64,000 nt of DNA, taken from assembly GCA_000170815.1 (NCBI GenBank), contig ABCO01000003.1, positions 124,001 through 188,000 on the forward strand. Direction: 5' to 3'. Position 1 is the stretch's first letter; each line of letters begins with the position of its first letter. This stretch comes from an unidentified eubacterium SCB49 (GTDB lineage Bacteria; Bacteroidota; Bacteroidia; Flavobacteriales; Flavobacteriaceae). Both the position numbers and the translations under genes were made by a program. Below the pieces are notes generated by a model. It was given only the letters and a program-made list of their open reading frames with translations. It did no database searches and was not told the origin of the DNA. Positions 36,484 to 45,256 of the stretch are shown here, one piece after another.

Positions 36484-37164
36484 ATGAAAATTAAATTAGT
36501 AGTATTATCAGTATTCACTTTCTGCTGTATCTTTAATGCAGAAGCACAAAAGTTGAAAAAATTTGGAAGCTCTGTTGAGAAAAAGATAGGACCAAAAACA
36601 ATTAAAGTACCTTATACAGATGTAATATCGTATCTAGGATATGCTTCTACCGGAAATGAAGATGCAGTAGTAGATGGTAAAAAGTTTCATTACATATATA
36701 TATGGGTTCCTGCTGTTGCTCCAGAACTTGGTGTAAGAATGCTTTCTCCTGTAGCTAAAACTAAAGTTAAAAATGCCATTAGCTCTGAAGCATATACAGA
36801 AAACGCCTCTTCTAGTGATTATTTTGACACTTACATCACTTTAGAACGTTCTACTATTTTCAAAAAAGAAGATATCTCTGTAGACGCTGCTAAAAACGCT
36901 ACTTGGACACAATTGGCTAGTAATGATGATAGTAGTGAAATGCCTAAACAACCTAGTGGAAGTAGCTACAACTCTTTATTAAGATATAAAAGTGAAATAG
37001 GAAGTCCAACAAAAGCTTTAACAGCTGGTTTATATCGCATTGGTTTTACAACTTACAAAACAGGAGAAGTTAAAGGAACATTCTTAGCAGAAGTTGCAGC
37101 TCCAGTAAAATTACCTGGTGTTGTAATGGCAAAAACTATTGAAGACCTTAAAAAAGAACTATAA
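36484..37164 (+). CDS. LipL32-family surface protein
   Basis: 226 residues from the ATG at 36484, which begins a good signal peptide; the longer frame from 36451 would bury it. The body matches Leptospira LipL32 over its length, as I recall that protein: VISYLGYASTGN, YIYIWVPAVAPELGVRMLSP, DYFDTYITLER, AGLYRIGFTTYKTGEVKGTF. The reported calcium ligands appear kept: Asp115-Thr116 in FDT, Asp148-Asp149 in SNDDSSE, Tyr162 in YNSL. No clear lipobox; cleavage after AEA is likely, so it may be secreted rather than lipidated. It is last in the operon, before a terminator. Confidence 0.88.
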   Translation: MKIKLVVLSVFTFCCIFNAEAQKLKKFGSSVEKKIGPKTIKVPYTDVISYLGYASTGNEDAVVDGKKFHYIYIWVPAVAPELGVRMLSPVAKTKVKNAISSEAYTENASSSDYFDTYITLERSTIFKKEDISVDAAKNATWTQLASNDDSSEMPKQPSGSSYNSLLRYKSEIGSPTKALTAGLYRIGFTTYKTGEVKGTFLAEVAAPVKLPGVVMAKTIEDLKKEL

Positions 37165-37193
37165 GAAAACAAATAGACATTCATAGTTTAATT

Positions 37194-37230
37194 AAACACC
37201 TCTTTATGTACTTAAAGAGGTGTTTTTTGT
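37194..37230 (+). terminator. Terminator of the LipL32 operon
   Basis: Perfect 13-bp stem AAACACCTCTTTA/TAAAGAGGTGTTT with a 6-nt loop and a T run. It is close to the converging gene and may serve both strands. Confidence 0.9.
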
Positions 37231-37231
37231 T

Positions 37232-37681
37232 TTAATTACAAGGAGGTTCATCGCCAGCCATATCTGGATATTGTACTAAAATCCATAAGTCTCTAGAGTC
37301 AGAATTAAATAGAATTTTCCAAACGTTTCCAGATTCACAATTTTTATATTGAAACCACTCCCCTTTTTTATTTTGTAGTCTGTTTTTCTTTTTGAGTAAG
37401 TAATCTAAACCAATTCCGATATCAGAATCGGTAGTAAGTTTATTTAAATTGTTTTCAGAAATAAATTCTTCCACTTTACTTTCAGGTATTTGAAATTTAC
37501 CAATGACTGCAATTTCCATCATTGAGGTTTCATTTGTTACTGTCCAGAAAGGTAGTTTTATACCAGTAACACTTTTTATATACGCTTCTGAAGAAAGATA
37601 ATTATTATATACCAAACTAAAAATCAGTATGATGAAAACCGAAATTAGGATTCTAATTTTTGTTTTTTTTTTGAGTTTCAT
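37232..37681 (-). CDS. Small membrane-anchored protein, unknown
   Basis: 149 residues. A basic N-terminus and one TM/signal segment (ILISVFIILIFSLVYNNYL), then a soluble extracytoplasmic domain with two conserved-looking Cys (KNCESGN and the terminal EPPCN). Its length and layout match short single-pass proteins common in flavobacterial accessory regions. No function assigned. It converges with the LipL32 operon, sharing the terminator region. Confidence 0.6.
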   Translation of the reverse strand: MKLKKKTKIRILISVFIILIFSLVYNNYLSSEAYIKSVTGIKLPFWTVTNETSMMEIAVIGKFQIPESKVEEFISENNLNKLTTDSDIGIGLDYLLKKKNRLQNKKGEWFQYKNCESGNVWKILFNSDSRDLWILVQYPDMAGDEPPCN

Positions 37682-37875
37682 TAATCAAATAAGTTACATA
37701 AATATTGTTCACTTTAATTGTTGTAACACTTAGCTAAAATCCAGATGAGTAAAATTCCAGCAAAAGTCAACGTAATGAATCAAATTCAGCCATTTTGATA
37801 GCTTTCTGTTGGCTTTTAGCAGAATCCAATATCCCAGGTAATGGTTTGACTATGCGCAGTGTTGTGTTTCGTTTT

Positions 37876-38475
37876 TTAATTCAATCCTTTACAATAACCT
37901 CTGTAAAATTTAGTTCGTTTTTTGTCTATCGTATCATTACTTATATATCTAAATTCAGTTTCAGTCATTAATAATCTATCTCCAACAAATTTTGGGGTTT
38001 TGTTTTCATATTTAATTATTATCGTGTCTCCATTTTTTGTCCAATTACCTTTTACGAATTTAGTGAACCCAAAAATTCCAACGTGACGATATTCAAATTC
38101 TCTAGATTCTCGAAAATATATAGTTCCTGTATTAATTGTCCCTTCGTAACATCCTCTATATTTAATTTCACTTAAATAATTATCAGCGTATAACCAATTA
38201 GGTGAAATGAAGATTAATAAAAAAGTTATACTGTAAATTATAAAAGGAATTAGAGCTTTTAGTTTTAATTGAGTCCTAAATTTATAAATTTTTATAATCC
38301 AAATAACCATTTTTATTCCAATAAAAAATAGTAATCCTAATATTACAGAAATACTAATTGGACTTGCCCATCCTGAGATTTGTTGAATATAGTAATTGCC
38401 AAAAATTGTAAAAAGTATAATTAAACTCAAAATCAGAGTTATTACTATTTTTCCTTTATTGAATTCGTTTTTCAC
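37876..38475 (-). CDS. Membrane protein of unknown function (cassette-like)
   Basis: 199 residues. Three TM segments in the first ~115 residues (VITLILSLIILFTIFGNYYI, PISISVILGLLFFIGIKMVIW, ALIPFIIYSITFLLIFI). A C-terminal beta-rich domain (RGCYEGTINTGTIYFRES and VKGNWTKNGDTIIIKYE) resembles a lipocalin-like small barrel. Not recognised. The spacers on both sides carry the accessory boundary motifs (upstream ACACAACAGTTACGC; downstream CAGTGTTGTG). Confidence 0.6.
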   Translation of the reverse strand: MKNEFNKGKIVITLILSLIILFTIFGNYYIQQISGWASPISISVILGLLFFIGIKMVIWIIKIYKFRTQLKLKALIPFIIYSITFLLIFISPNWLYADNYLSEIKYRGCYEGTINTGTIYFRESREFEYRHVGIFGFTKFVKGNWTKNGDTIIIKYENKTPKFVGDRLLMTETEFRYISNDTIDKKRTKFYRGYCKGLN

Positions 38476-38635
38476 AGATTTAAGTTAATTAAACACAACA
38501 GTTACGCATAACCATCAATTAAAGGGTAATATACATTAATATTATGTTTGACATAAACCTAAGCATTTCCGAGTGGATACTGACGTTGTCGAAACCGCCG
38601 TTATTGCGGTTACACATTATTGTTCACCGCAATTT

Positions 38636-39010
38636 TTAGTAAATTGGGCTATCAAATTTCACAATCGTTGTATCAATTTTCACAGTAAAATCAACCCAAT
38701 GGTCAAGTGAACCTCCATTTGTATAATATCCCCCACCACTAACTTCCTTTTTTCCGTTTGCACGAGTAAAAGTCAACGAATAAGTTCCGTCAGTTTTATT
38801 TGTTCGCATAGATAAAAATTCAGTCACGCTTTCATTCGATTCAATTAGGTCAATTTTAATCACATCCAGTTTTTCGGTGGTTGTAAATTCTACATTGGTT
38901 ATAGGTTCGTTTGAATCATTTTTAATTGTCATTTCAATTCCGTTTTCTTTGAACATAAAACACGAATTCAAAGTCAGAATTATCAATATTGCGAGCAGAT
39001 TTTTTTTCAT
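38636..39010 (-). CDS. Small lipoprotein, unknown
   Basis: 124 residues. Signal peptide II: MKKNLLAILIILTLNSC with lipobox LNSC, so the mature protein begins at Cys17. The remainder is a small beta domain (GIEMTIKNDSNEPITNVEFT, then VDFTVKIDTTIVKFDSPIY). No enzyme motif. Similar short lipoproteins sometimes act as immunity or surface proteins, but nothing here decides it. It lies in the 37-41 kb accessory cluster, with spacer boundaries on both sides. Confidence 0.6.
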   Translation of the reverse strand: MKKNLLAILIILTLNSCFMFKENGIEMTIKNDSNEPITNVEFTTTEKLDVIKIDLIESNESVTEFLSMRTNKTDGTYSLTFTRANGKKEVSGGGYYTNGGSLDHWVDFTVKIDTTIVKFDSPIY

Positions 39011-39118
39011 AATGTTGGCTAAAGTATACGTATACGGAAAGTAGCGGTGTTATGTGCGAGGATTTTCAGAAGTAAAATCAGAAATTAGCAATTTTTTATA
39101 TACTGTTGTGTGTAGTTT

Positions 39119-39511
39119 TTATATTCCTTCAATTTTAAATAATTCCGCTCCCCTACTCAGTCTTTGGTTTAATTTACAAGTTGATACTATTTTTCCGCTA
39201 AAAACAGTTTCAAATTCCATTGTGATATTTTCGTTTTCAATGTCACATATTATGTCTCCATACTTAACAATATCTCCAGGTTTAAAATACCACTTTGTAA
39301 GAATCAGTCCTTTTTGATTTCCTAATTCAGGAGTAAAAACTGATTGAATTTTTCCTTTTTCTAGATTAAAATCCGAAACTTGGTCAGAATTAGTTCCGCT
39401 TTTTTGGTTTTCTTCTTTCGTTTGAAAGTTAGTATTGCTTTTCAGATCTTTTATAATTTCATTCCGTTTTTTTTCAGAAAGAAAAAGTCGACGTATTAAC
39501 GATTTTATCAT
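39119..39511 (-). CDS. Lipoyl/biotinyl-like domain protein lacking the modified lysine
   Basis: 130 residues. A charged helical N-terminus, then at about 60-128 a single flattened barrel: IQSVFTPELGN, WYFKPGDIVKYGDIICDIEN, ITMEFETVFSGKIVSTCK and LSRGAELFKIEG. This is the lipoyl/biotinyl fold (K.GD.V..GD.I...E.......E...SG.I). The turn normally reads E-T-D-K-A or M-K-M; here it is E-N-E-N-I, so no lysine can be lipoylated. It may be a structural or binding relative of the barrel. It lies in an accessory cluster, 42 bp after the preceding gene. Confidence 0.65.
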   Translation of the reverse strand: MIKSLIRRLFLSEKKRNEIIKDLKSNTNFQTKEENQKSGTNSDQVSDFNLEKGKIQSVFTPELGNQKGLILTKWYFKPGDIVKYGDIICDIENENITMEFETVFSGKIVSTCKLNQRLSRGAELFKIEGI

Positions 39512-39553
39512 TTTTGGTGAAATTAGCTACAACGGTACTTTGTTGTATGGAGT

Positions 39554-40654
39554 TTATTTTTTCTTTTTTAACTTATTTAAATCTGTTAAACTGGTATAAA
39601 GTATTTCATCACCATTTTTATAAACTCTAAGCATCATACGTTTAGCGCTTGTAGTTTCTATGTTGTTTTCTATAATATAGATATATTCTCCGTTTTTAAA
39701 TCGATAATCATAACCTAAGCCATATTTATTTTGTTGTTCAATATCTCCGTTGTATAGAACTAAACTTGGTTTGTCACTTAAAGTTTTTGGTTTATCCCAA
39801 GACATATATCTTATTGTGCCATCTTTTAGTTTATCAACTTTAATTAGAAACTTATTATTAACAGAATTTATAATGTTTTCTCCCAATTCATTACTATAAG
39901 TAATACGTTTATCTTGAATTTTAAATTTAAAGTATTCTTTGTCATTATTAGTATAAAAACTATTATCCGAGATCCAATATGCTTTACCAAAAGAACTAAA
40001 ATCAAATTTATATTTTTCTTCTATCTCGTAATCTGTAATTAGAATTGGTTGAGCTTTTTTGTCTATAATTTGATGCAAAGAAATACCTGCGAAATCAATA
40101 CCATCATTAGCGTAACTATATATAAACTTTAAATTTGGGGAAAAAATGAGCTCGTTACCCGTTATATAGGATGTTAAGCCATTTTCTAAGTTTATTAATA
40201 AATTTGTAGTACTTGACTCAAACCAATTTTCATAAATAACACAACTATTTATTTTTTTTATGAAGCCGCTATAAGATAAATTAATAAGTTGTTCATCATC
40301 TTCTAAACAAGTTCTTATAGTCTTAATTGGTGTTTTAACAGTATAACAAGATTCAGTCAAATTTACCTGTGAAGGAATTATAGTTTTATCTAATAATTGA
40401 GTTGTTTGAATTTGTTTTGCTACTTCATAATCCTCCTTTTTTATAGTAGTTAAGATTATATCATAATTTTCGTTTCCTCTAATCAATAAATCAAAATTTT
40501 TATTATTTGGTGTGATTGAGTCTCTAGTCTGTTTATAATGAAGTGAATTTTTTGATTTTATTTCGACACTATCTTTAGTGTTATTAAATAATCGATATTC
40601 TTTTGATGAAATACTAATTAATAAAATAGTAAGAATTATAGTCGTAAACTTCAT
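39554..40654 (-). CDS. Exported protein of unknown function
   Basis: 366 residues. An N-terminal signal sequence (MKFTTIILTILLISISSK), then a polar body rich in Lys/Asn/Ile with repeated short strands (SNELGENIINSV, GYDYRFKNGEYIYIIENN) that could form a beta-propeller. Two Cys pairs occur near ESCYTVKTPIKTIRTC. No family recognised. The start is 42 bp or more downstream of a family II spacer whose right end (AACAGTCTAGTG) lies just upstream. Confidence 0.6.
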   Translation of the reverse strand: MKFTTIILTILLISISSKEYRLFNNTKDSVEIKSKNSLHYKQTRDSITPNNKNFDLLIRGNENYDIILTTIKKEDYEVAKQIQTTQLLDKTIIPSQVNLTESCYTVKTPIKTIRTCLEDDEQLINLSYSGFIKKINSCVIYENWFESSTTNLLINLENGLTSYITGNELIFSPNLKFIYSYANDGIDFAGISLHQIIDKKAQPILITDYEIEEKYKFDFSSFGKAYWISDNSFYTNNDKEYFKFKIQDKRITYSNELGENIINSVNNKFLIKVDKLKDGTIRYMSWDKPKTLSDKPSLVLYNGDIEQQNKYGLGYDYRFKNGEYIYIIENNIETTSAKRMMLRVYKNGDEILYTSLTDLNKLKKKK

Positions 40655-40678
40655 TTTTAAGTGTTTATTAAATTACAT

Positions 40679-40830
40679 AACAGTCTAGTGTATGAAATCT
40701 AGCGTGTAAAAAGACGCTAACTTTTCGGATTAACACAGAGCCGAATTTTTAAATTTTACTATGTACCTGCCCGTCCGGCAGGCTGTTTTTTTTATTGGAA
40801 ATCATCAAATTTAAAAAATTGTCGATTTCT
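40679..40830 (-). repeat. Spacer repeat family II, copy 1
   Basis: About 150 bp between two same-strand accessory genes. Its core, 40746-40816, nearly matches 52227-52297, including TTTTTAAATTTTACTATGTA, CTGCCCGTCCGGCAGGC and ATTGGAAATCATCAAATTTA. The arms around the central CCGTCCGGCAGG hairpin are complementary (AATTTTTAAATTTT with AAATTTAAAAAATT). Confidence 0.8.
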
Positions 40831-40915
40831 AAAATGTACTATTACCATTGAGTTGAGCGATTATTACACTATTATTATTTGTAAATTGTTGTGCTCTGGC
40901 TCTCTGCAATTTTTA

Positions 40916-41365
40916 TCATTTAGGCCAATCATATTCATTATCATCTGTAAAGGTTACTCCAAACTCAAACACATTTGCAACTCCAAGTTCAATGCTAAAG
41001 GACAACCAATTTTCATCATCAGAATATACATCAAAAAAAAGATGTTTTTCTATTTCCCATTTATTTGAAATATCCGAAAACACTTCTTCTTTAATATATT
41101 TAGTCGTTTGTTTTAATATAGTTTTTCCTTTATAAACCAAATCATCATTTTGGACACGAATATAAGTTAGTCTGTAATTTTCGCTTTTCTCAAACGTCAG
41201 ACACAATTTAGGCTTATTCCACTCGATTAGTTCTTCAGTTTCTTCTTCTAATCCGTAATCCTCCTTTGAAATTTTATCAGGAGAACCCAATATTTCTATT
41301 ACTTCAGATTTTGTCATCCCGAACTTTATATTGTCTATTCCAATTCGTGGTTTTAATTCCATCAC
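40916..41365 (-). CDS. Small acidic protein with SmpA/BamE-like motif
   Basis: 149 residues. No signal peptide. Residues 9-31 (IGIDNIKFGMTKSEVIEILG, then SPDK) have the I-x-x-G-M-T..EV...LG.P. pattern of SmpA/OmlA/BamE-like repeats, here in a soluble, cytoplasmic setting. The C-terminus is acidic (SIELGVANVFEFGVTFTDDN). This type of small acidic protein is common among immunity proteins, but no cognate toxin is next to it. It has a spacer at each side (family I upstream of its start, family II after its stop). Confidence 0.6.
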   Translation of the reverse strand: MMELKPRIGIDNIKFGMTKSEVIEILGSPDKISKEDYGLEEETEELIEWNKPKLCLTFEKSENYRLTYIRVQNDDLVYKGKTILKQTTKYIKEEVFSDISNKWEIEKHLFFDVYSDDENWLSFSIELGVANVFEFGVTFTDDNEYDWPK

Positions 41366-41405
41366 GGATTTTTTTTTAGCATTATGTACACCATGTTTTT
41401 TAAAT

Positions 41406-41522
41406 GGTTTGTTGCGTGGTTAAGCTACTAAGTTAACAAATAAAAACCGAGTAGAAAGTCCACGAGTCCTGATAGTTATCGGGATTCGTAAGTAGGCTAT
41501 AACTAGCAATGAGTTATACACG
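41406..41522 (-). repeat. Spacer repeat family I, copy 1
   Basis: The core 41451-41522 contains CCTGATAGTTATCGGGATTC and TCGTAAGTAGGCTATAACTA. It matches copies at 51503-51624 and 54143-54290; by eye about eight mismatches in 70 nt to copy 2. The motif ends in GAGTTATACACG. Confidence 0.8.
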
Positions 41523-41777
41523 TCTTAAATTAGCATTTTAAAAAAAAACCTAAATTTAAGTTATAATCAGAAAGAACAAAAGAGAGGAATAAAGTTAATA
41601 TTCACGTAGAAGCTTAAGACTTCGTCAATCCCGATAACTATCGAGACTATAAAGCTATTAGACCTCGATTTTAGTCTGTACTGAACGTAGTCGAATTATT
41701 GAAACTCGCGTAGTGGTCCTTTCAAAAATCATTTTCTTTTTTATATTTAAGATTTTAATAAATAGAAGAATATTTTA

Positions 41778-41851
41778 GAAAAACATAAAAAACAGATTAA
41801 TCTATAAGAATATAGATAAACGTTAAAACATCATTCTTACAAATTAATCTG
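41778..41851 (-). terminator. Terminator of the TonB/DJ-1 operon
   Basis: Two nested stems, CAGATTAAT/ATTAATCTG and TAAGAAT/ATTCTTA, separated by a 3x3 internal loop. On the minus strand they are followed by a T-rich tract. The hairpin begins 14 nt after the stop codon at 41865. Confidence 0.75.
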
Positions 41852-41864
41852 AACTTTTGATGGA

Positions 41865-42833
41865 TTATTTGGTATTTAGGTACATCTCTGGATTTTCTTT
41901 AAACATGGCTTTACAAACACTAGAACAAAAGCCATATATCTTATTATTGTATTGTAATGTATCGCTAAAGTGCGTTCTAATAGACATACCACAAACAGGA
42001 TCTTTGATATTATCAACCTTAATATTTGAGACTGCTTTTTCTGGGTTTAATACAGTTTTCATTCCACTATCATACATAGCTCTTAGGGTTTCTACTATGT
42101 TTTTATCTGTATTTTTTTCGCTTCCGCCTTCTATTGGTGGTTTCGGGTCATATTCTAAATCTAACATAACCATTTTTACATAATTATCTCCAGCAATTTC
42201 TCTTAGCATAGCTAAGCTCATATCCATTCCAGCTGTAACACCAGCACTAGTCCAATATTTACCACTATTTGCGTATCTAGTATCTTTTAATTTAACACCA
42301 TAGTTTTCTTCTAATATCTTTTTTCCATACCAATGTGTAGTCGCTTCTTTTCCTTCTAGTAAACCTGTAGCACCTAAAATCCAAGCCCCAGTACATACGC
42401 TAGCTGTATATTTAGAGTTACTATCAATGTCACGAATCCAATTTAATAAGGTTTCATCTTTTGTGAGTTGGTACGTTTCTTTAAAACCTCCAGGAATCAA
42501 TAAAACATCTAATTGTTTTACATCAGTAATTGTTGTGTCTACTTGTACTTTCATTCCTCTTGCATCTTCAACAAGTCCGTCGTGAAGACCTACAAAAAAG
42601 ACTTCGGTTCCCATTAAAGATGTAAACACAGCATAGGGACCAACGGCATCTAAATTAGCAAATCCATCGTATAATAAAATACCCACAGTTTTAACTTCTG
42701 TATTAGGTTCAAGAATTAAGGATGTATTGTCGTTTGAATCATTAACTGTAATGACTTCAGGAAACTCTTTTTTGCTGTTGCATGACATCATTAAAAAAAT
42801 AATACAAGTACATGCAGCTATAAGTTTTTTCAT
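41865..42833 (-). CDS. DJ-1/PfpI-family lipoprotein fused to a YHS domain
   Basis: 322 residues. Lipoprotein signal with lipobox MMSC (Cys18). The DJ-1/PfpI (AraC-amidase-like) domain is at about 48-235, with nucleophile Cys147 in SVCTGAWILG, His167 in ATTHWYG and AGVTAGMD after it. The C-terminal YHS metal-binding domain is at about 275-322 (DPVCGMSI, GFCSSVCKAMF). YHS domains occur in copper and heavy-metal proteins. Being lipidated, it should act in the periplasm or at the outer membrane. It starts 5 bp after the TonB receptor, so it is in the same operon. Confidence 0.88.
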   Translation of the reverse strand: MKKLIAACTCIIFLMMSCNSKKEFPEVITVNDSNDNTSLILEPNTEVKTVGILLYDGFANLDAVGPYAVFTSLMGTEVFFVGLHDGLVEDARGMKVQVDTTITDVKQLDVLLIPGGFKETYQLTKDETLLNWIRDIDSNSKYTASVCTGAWILGATGLLEGKEATTHWYGKKILEENYGVKLKDTRYANSGKYWTSAGVTAGMDMSLAMLREIAGDNYVKMVMLDLEYDPKPPIEGGSEKNTDKNIVETLRAMYDSGMKTVLNPEKAVSNIKVDNIKDPVCGMSIRTHFSDTLQYNNKIYGFCSSVCKAMFKENPEMYLNTK

Positions 42834-42838
42834 ATTTT

Positions 42839-45160
42839 TTATAATTTAGTAGTTAGTGTTGCACCCCACATTCTAGGACTACCAAGCATATAAGATCCAT
42901 AACCCCAAGATAGATACCTTTTGTCGGTAAGATTTCGAACCCAAAAAGCAAGATCTATATGGTTGCTAGAAATTCCAAATCTTGTATTAAGCATACTAAA
43001 TGCTTCTTGACTATTACTATTTTCAAAATCTAATTGATATTCGCCAATATATTTAAATTCAGTTCTTACAAAAGCTTTTAAGTTTTGATTTGATTTTGGA
43101 AAAGAGACACTGTATTGTGCGGCAATCATAGATTGATATTCTGGCGTATAAATAGCTTTATTCCCTTTGTAATCTATTGTTGTAAATGTATTAAAATCAA
43201 AAAGTTCTAGTTTTTTATATTCACTATGCGATGTGCTTGCTGTCCAATCTATTTGTAAGTTTTTTATTGGTAGTACAGCTATTTCTATCTCTAAACCATA
43301 ATTATCCATATCACCAATATTTTGAGTTGCATAAACAGCACCATCTGTTGTGTTAGTTAATTGCTGGTCTTTTTGCTGAAAATAGAAAGCGGTTACATTT
43401 AATTTTAATTTGTTATTCCATAAATTATTTTTAATGCCAATATCATAATTATCAGAGCGTTCAGGATCATATGTCGGATTTGTATCATTACCAAAATTAA
43501 AACCACCAATTCTAAATCCTTTAGCATATGATCCATATAGAATAGAATTGTCTGTTAATTGATAATTTAAAATGAATTTTGGAGTAAATGCATAAAAAGT
43601 TTTATCGTCTGAGCTATCTGTAGATAAAATAGTTACAACATCATCTTTTTCATAACTAGAATTTTGAGTAAGTTTTCGATGCTCCATGTCGTATCTAGCT
43701 CCTAAAGTTACATCTAACTTTGGAGTTAAAGCATAATTAGCCTGTCCAAAAAAAGCAATTCCCATATTATCTTTTACACCATTAGTAATAGTAGAATAAG
43801 GTGCTGTGGAGTCAAATAACGTAAAATCTTCTTCGTAATAGGTAGTGTATTTACTTTTTGATTTATCTAGGAATAAGTATGATCCTACTGTCCAATTTAA
43901 TTTACTTTCATTCGCAGGAGAAGTAAAGCGAAACTCTTGTGTAATTTGATTTTGTTTGTTCCAAGTATCTCCGCTTATTAGCTTGGAAGCCGTAAAATCG
44001 AAATCATATTTATCTTCAAACCAATTTTTATAATCTAAAAATGCTGTTATAGATGTAAAATTAAACGTTTCTCCATAATACTTCGCAGCAATTGACGCAT
44101 TAAAATTTGTTCTTTTTTCTATATTATCATAATTACCAAAAGCTTTGTAGGGTTCATTTAAGGCAATACTATCTGTAGCAACCCAAGGATAAGCACCTTT
44201 ATCTTTGTTATTTTCATATCTAGATGTAAAATCTAACGTCCACTTATCAGATACAATATATTTCATATTTAAGTTTCCACTGTAGCCTTCTTTACCGTCA
44301 AAATCTTTGGTATCTAAAGTTGGGTTTTCATATACAGCACCTCGTTTATTTAATTGAAGTCCGGTATTTACAAAAAGTTTATCTTGTATTAATGGTGTAT
44401 TAAATCCTAAACTATATCTCTGCTGTTGATAATTACCAAAATCTACTTCTACAAACCCAGTAGTTTTATTTGTAGGCTTTTTAGTTATTACATTAAGTAC
44501 ACCTCCAAAAGCATTTCTTCCGTAAAGTGTTCCTTGTGGACCTCTTAATATTTCTACACGATCAATATTGTTAAAGTTTAAAGGTGCAGAATAGAAATCG
44601 AACTGATAAACCCCATCTACATAAGTGGCTACAGATTGCTCGTTAGTAAAGCCCATAGCTCCACGAAAATTAAGAAAATTAGATCCAGTACTATTTCCAT
44701 GTTCTATAGTAAAAGCACTTGGAGCTAAAGCTGTTAAATCACTTATAGACCAAACACGATATTCTTTTAATTGTTTTGAATTTAAAGCAGTTACTGCTAA
44801 AGGTGTTTTTTGAAGATCTGTTTCAATTTTATTTGAAGTTACCAAAACTTCTCCGAGTGATTCTGTTTGATCTGATAAGGTAATGACTAAATTTATTTTT
44901 TCTTCTGTTACAACTATATTTTTAATTTTAGAAGCAAATCCAATAGCACTAAATTGAATTTGATATTTCCCTGAGTTTAATTTTAAAGTAAACTTGCCAT
45001 CTAAATCTGTTGCTGTTCCTTTTAAACTATTTAATACTATAATGTTTGCAAAAGGTACAGGTTCTCCTTTTTCTGATGTGATAATTCCTTCTATATTTTG
45101 GGCAAAGTTACTTGTAACAACAAGACATAACATTGCCATTATAATGTGTTTGATATTCAC
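42839..45160 (-). CDS. TonB-dependent outer-membrane receptor
   Basis: 773 residues. Signal peptide ends near TSNFAQ. A carboxypeptidase-regulatory-like domain at about 22-100 (GIITSEKGEPVPFANIIV), then a plug at about 105-225 (LGEVLVTSNKIETDLQKTPL, DRVEILRGPQGTLYGRNAFG), then a 22-strand barrel ending in a conserved aromatic-rich C-terminus (NLTDKRYLSWGYG). No SusD partner, so import of a small siderophore- or metal-type ligand is more likely than a glycan. It sits between a CNGKC small protein and a YHS lipoprotein, which points to a metal. Confidence 0.93.
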   Translation of the reverse strand: MNIKHIIMAMLCLVVTSNFAQNIEGIITSEKGEPVPFANIIVLNSLKGTATDLDGKFTLKLNSGKYQIQFSAIGFASKIKNIVVTEEKINLVITLSDQTESLGEVLVTSNKIETDLQKTPLAVTALNSKQLKEYRVWSISDLTALAPSAFTIEHGNSTGSNFLNFRGAMGFTNEQSVATYVDGVYQFDFYSAPLNFNNIDRVEILRGPQGTLYGRNAFGGVLNVITKKPTNKTTGFVEVDFGNYQQQRYSLGFNTPLIQDKLFVNTGLQLNKRGAVYENPTLDTKDFDGKEGYSGNLNMKYIVSDKWTLDFTSRYENNKDKGAYPWVATDSIALNEPYKAFGNYDNIEKRTNFNASIAAKYYGETFNFTSITAFLDYKNWFEDKYDFDFTASKLISGDTWNKQNQITQEFRFTSPANESKLNWTVGSYLFLDKSKSKYTTYYEEDFTLFDSTAPYSTITNGVKDNMGIAFFGQANYALTPKLDVTLGARYDMEHRKLTQNSSYEKDDVVTILSTDSSDDKTFYAFTPKFILNYQLTDNSILYGSYAKGFRIGGFNFGNDTNPTYDPERSDNYDIGIKNNLWNNKLKLNVTAFYFQQKDQQLTNTTDGAVYATQNIGDMDNYGLEIEIAVLPIKNLQIDWTASTSHSEYKKLELFDFNTFTTIDYKGNKAIYTPEYQSMIAAQYSVSFPKSNQNLKAFVRTEFKYIGEYQLDFENSNSQEAFSMLNTRFGISSNHIDLAFWVRNLTDKRYLSWGYGSYMLGSPRMWGATLTTKL

Positions 45161-45256
45161 TTTATTTCTTGATTTAATTTTTTAATATATACACTTTAGA
45201 AAAGCGCATACTCTATGATGAACCTAATATTTTAAACATTAGATTTTTTGTAAATT

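Larger units (their letters stand above)
41366..41864. other. Intergenic region, 499 bp, with spacer repeat family I
   Basis: It holds family I copy 1, a stray fragment near 41627-41645 (CCCGATAACTATCGAGA) that resembles the palindrome of family I, and the terminator of the TonB operon. No ORF was recognised. It probably contains decayed cassettes. Confidence 0.55.

Noticed and set aside
40679..40830. Insertion-sequence end or MITE.
   Set aside because: No transposase, no target-site duplications seen, and the copies always sit between stop and start codons of same-strand genes, which fits a spacer better. A MITE remains possible.
41461..41522. CRISPR-like repeats because of recurring CCCGATAGCTATCGGG palindromes.
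   Set aside because: The copies are kilobases apart with whole genes between them, not a regular array, and there are no cas genes.
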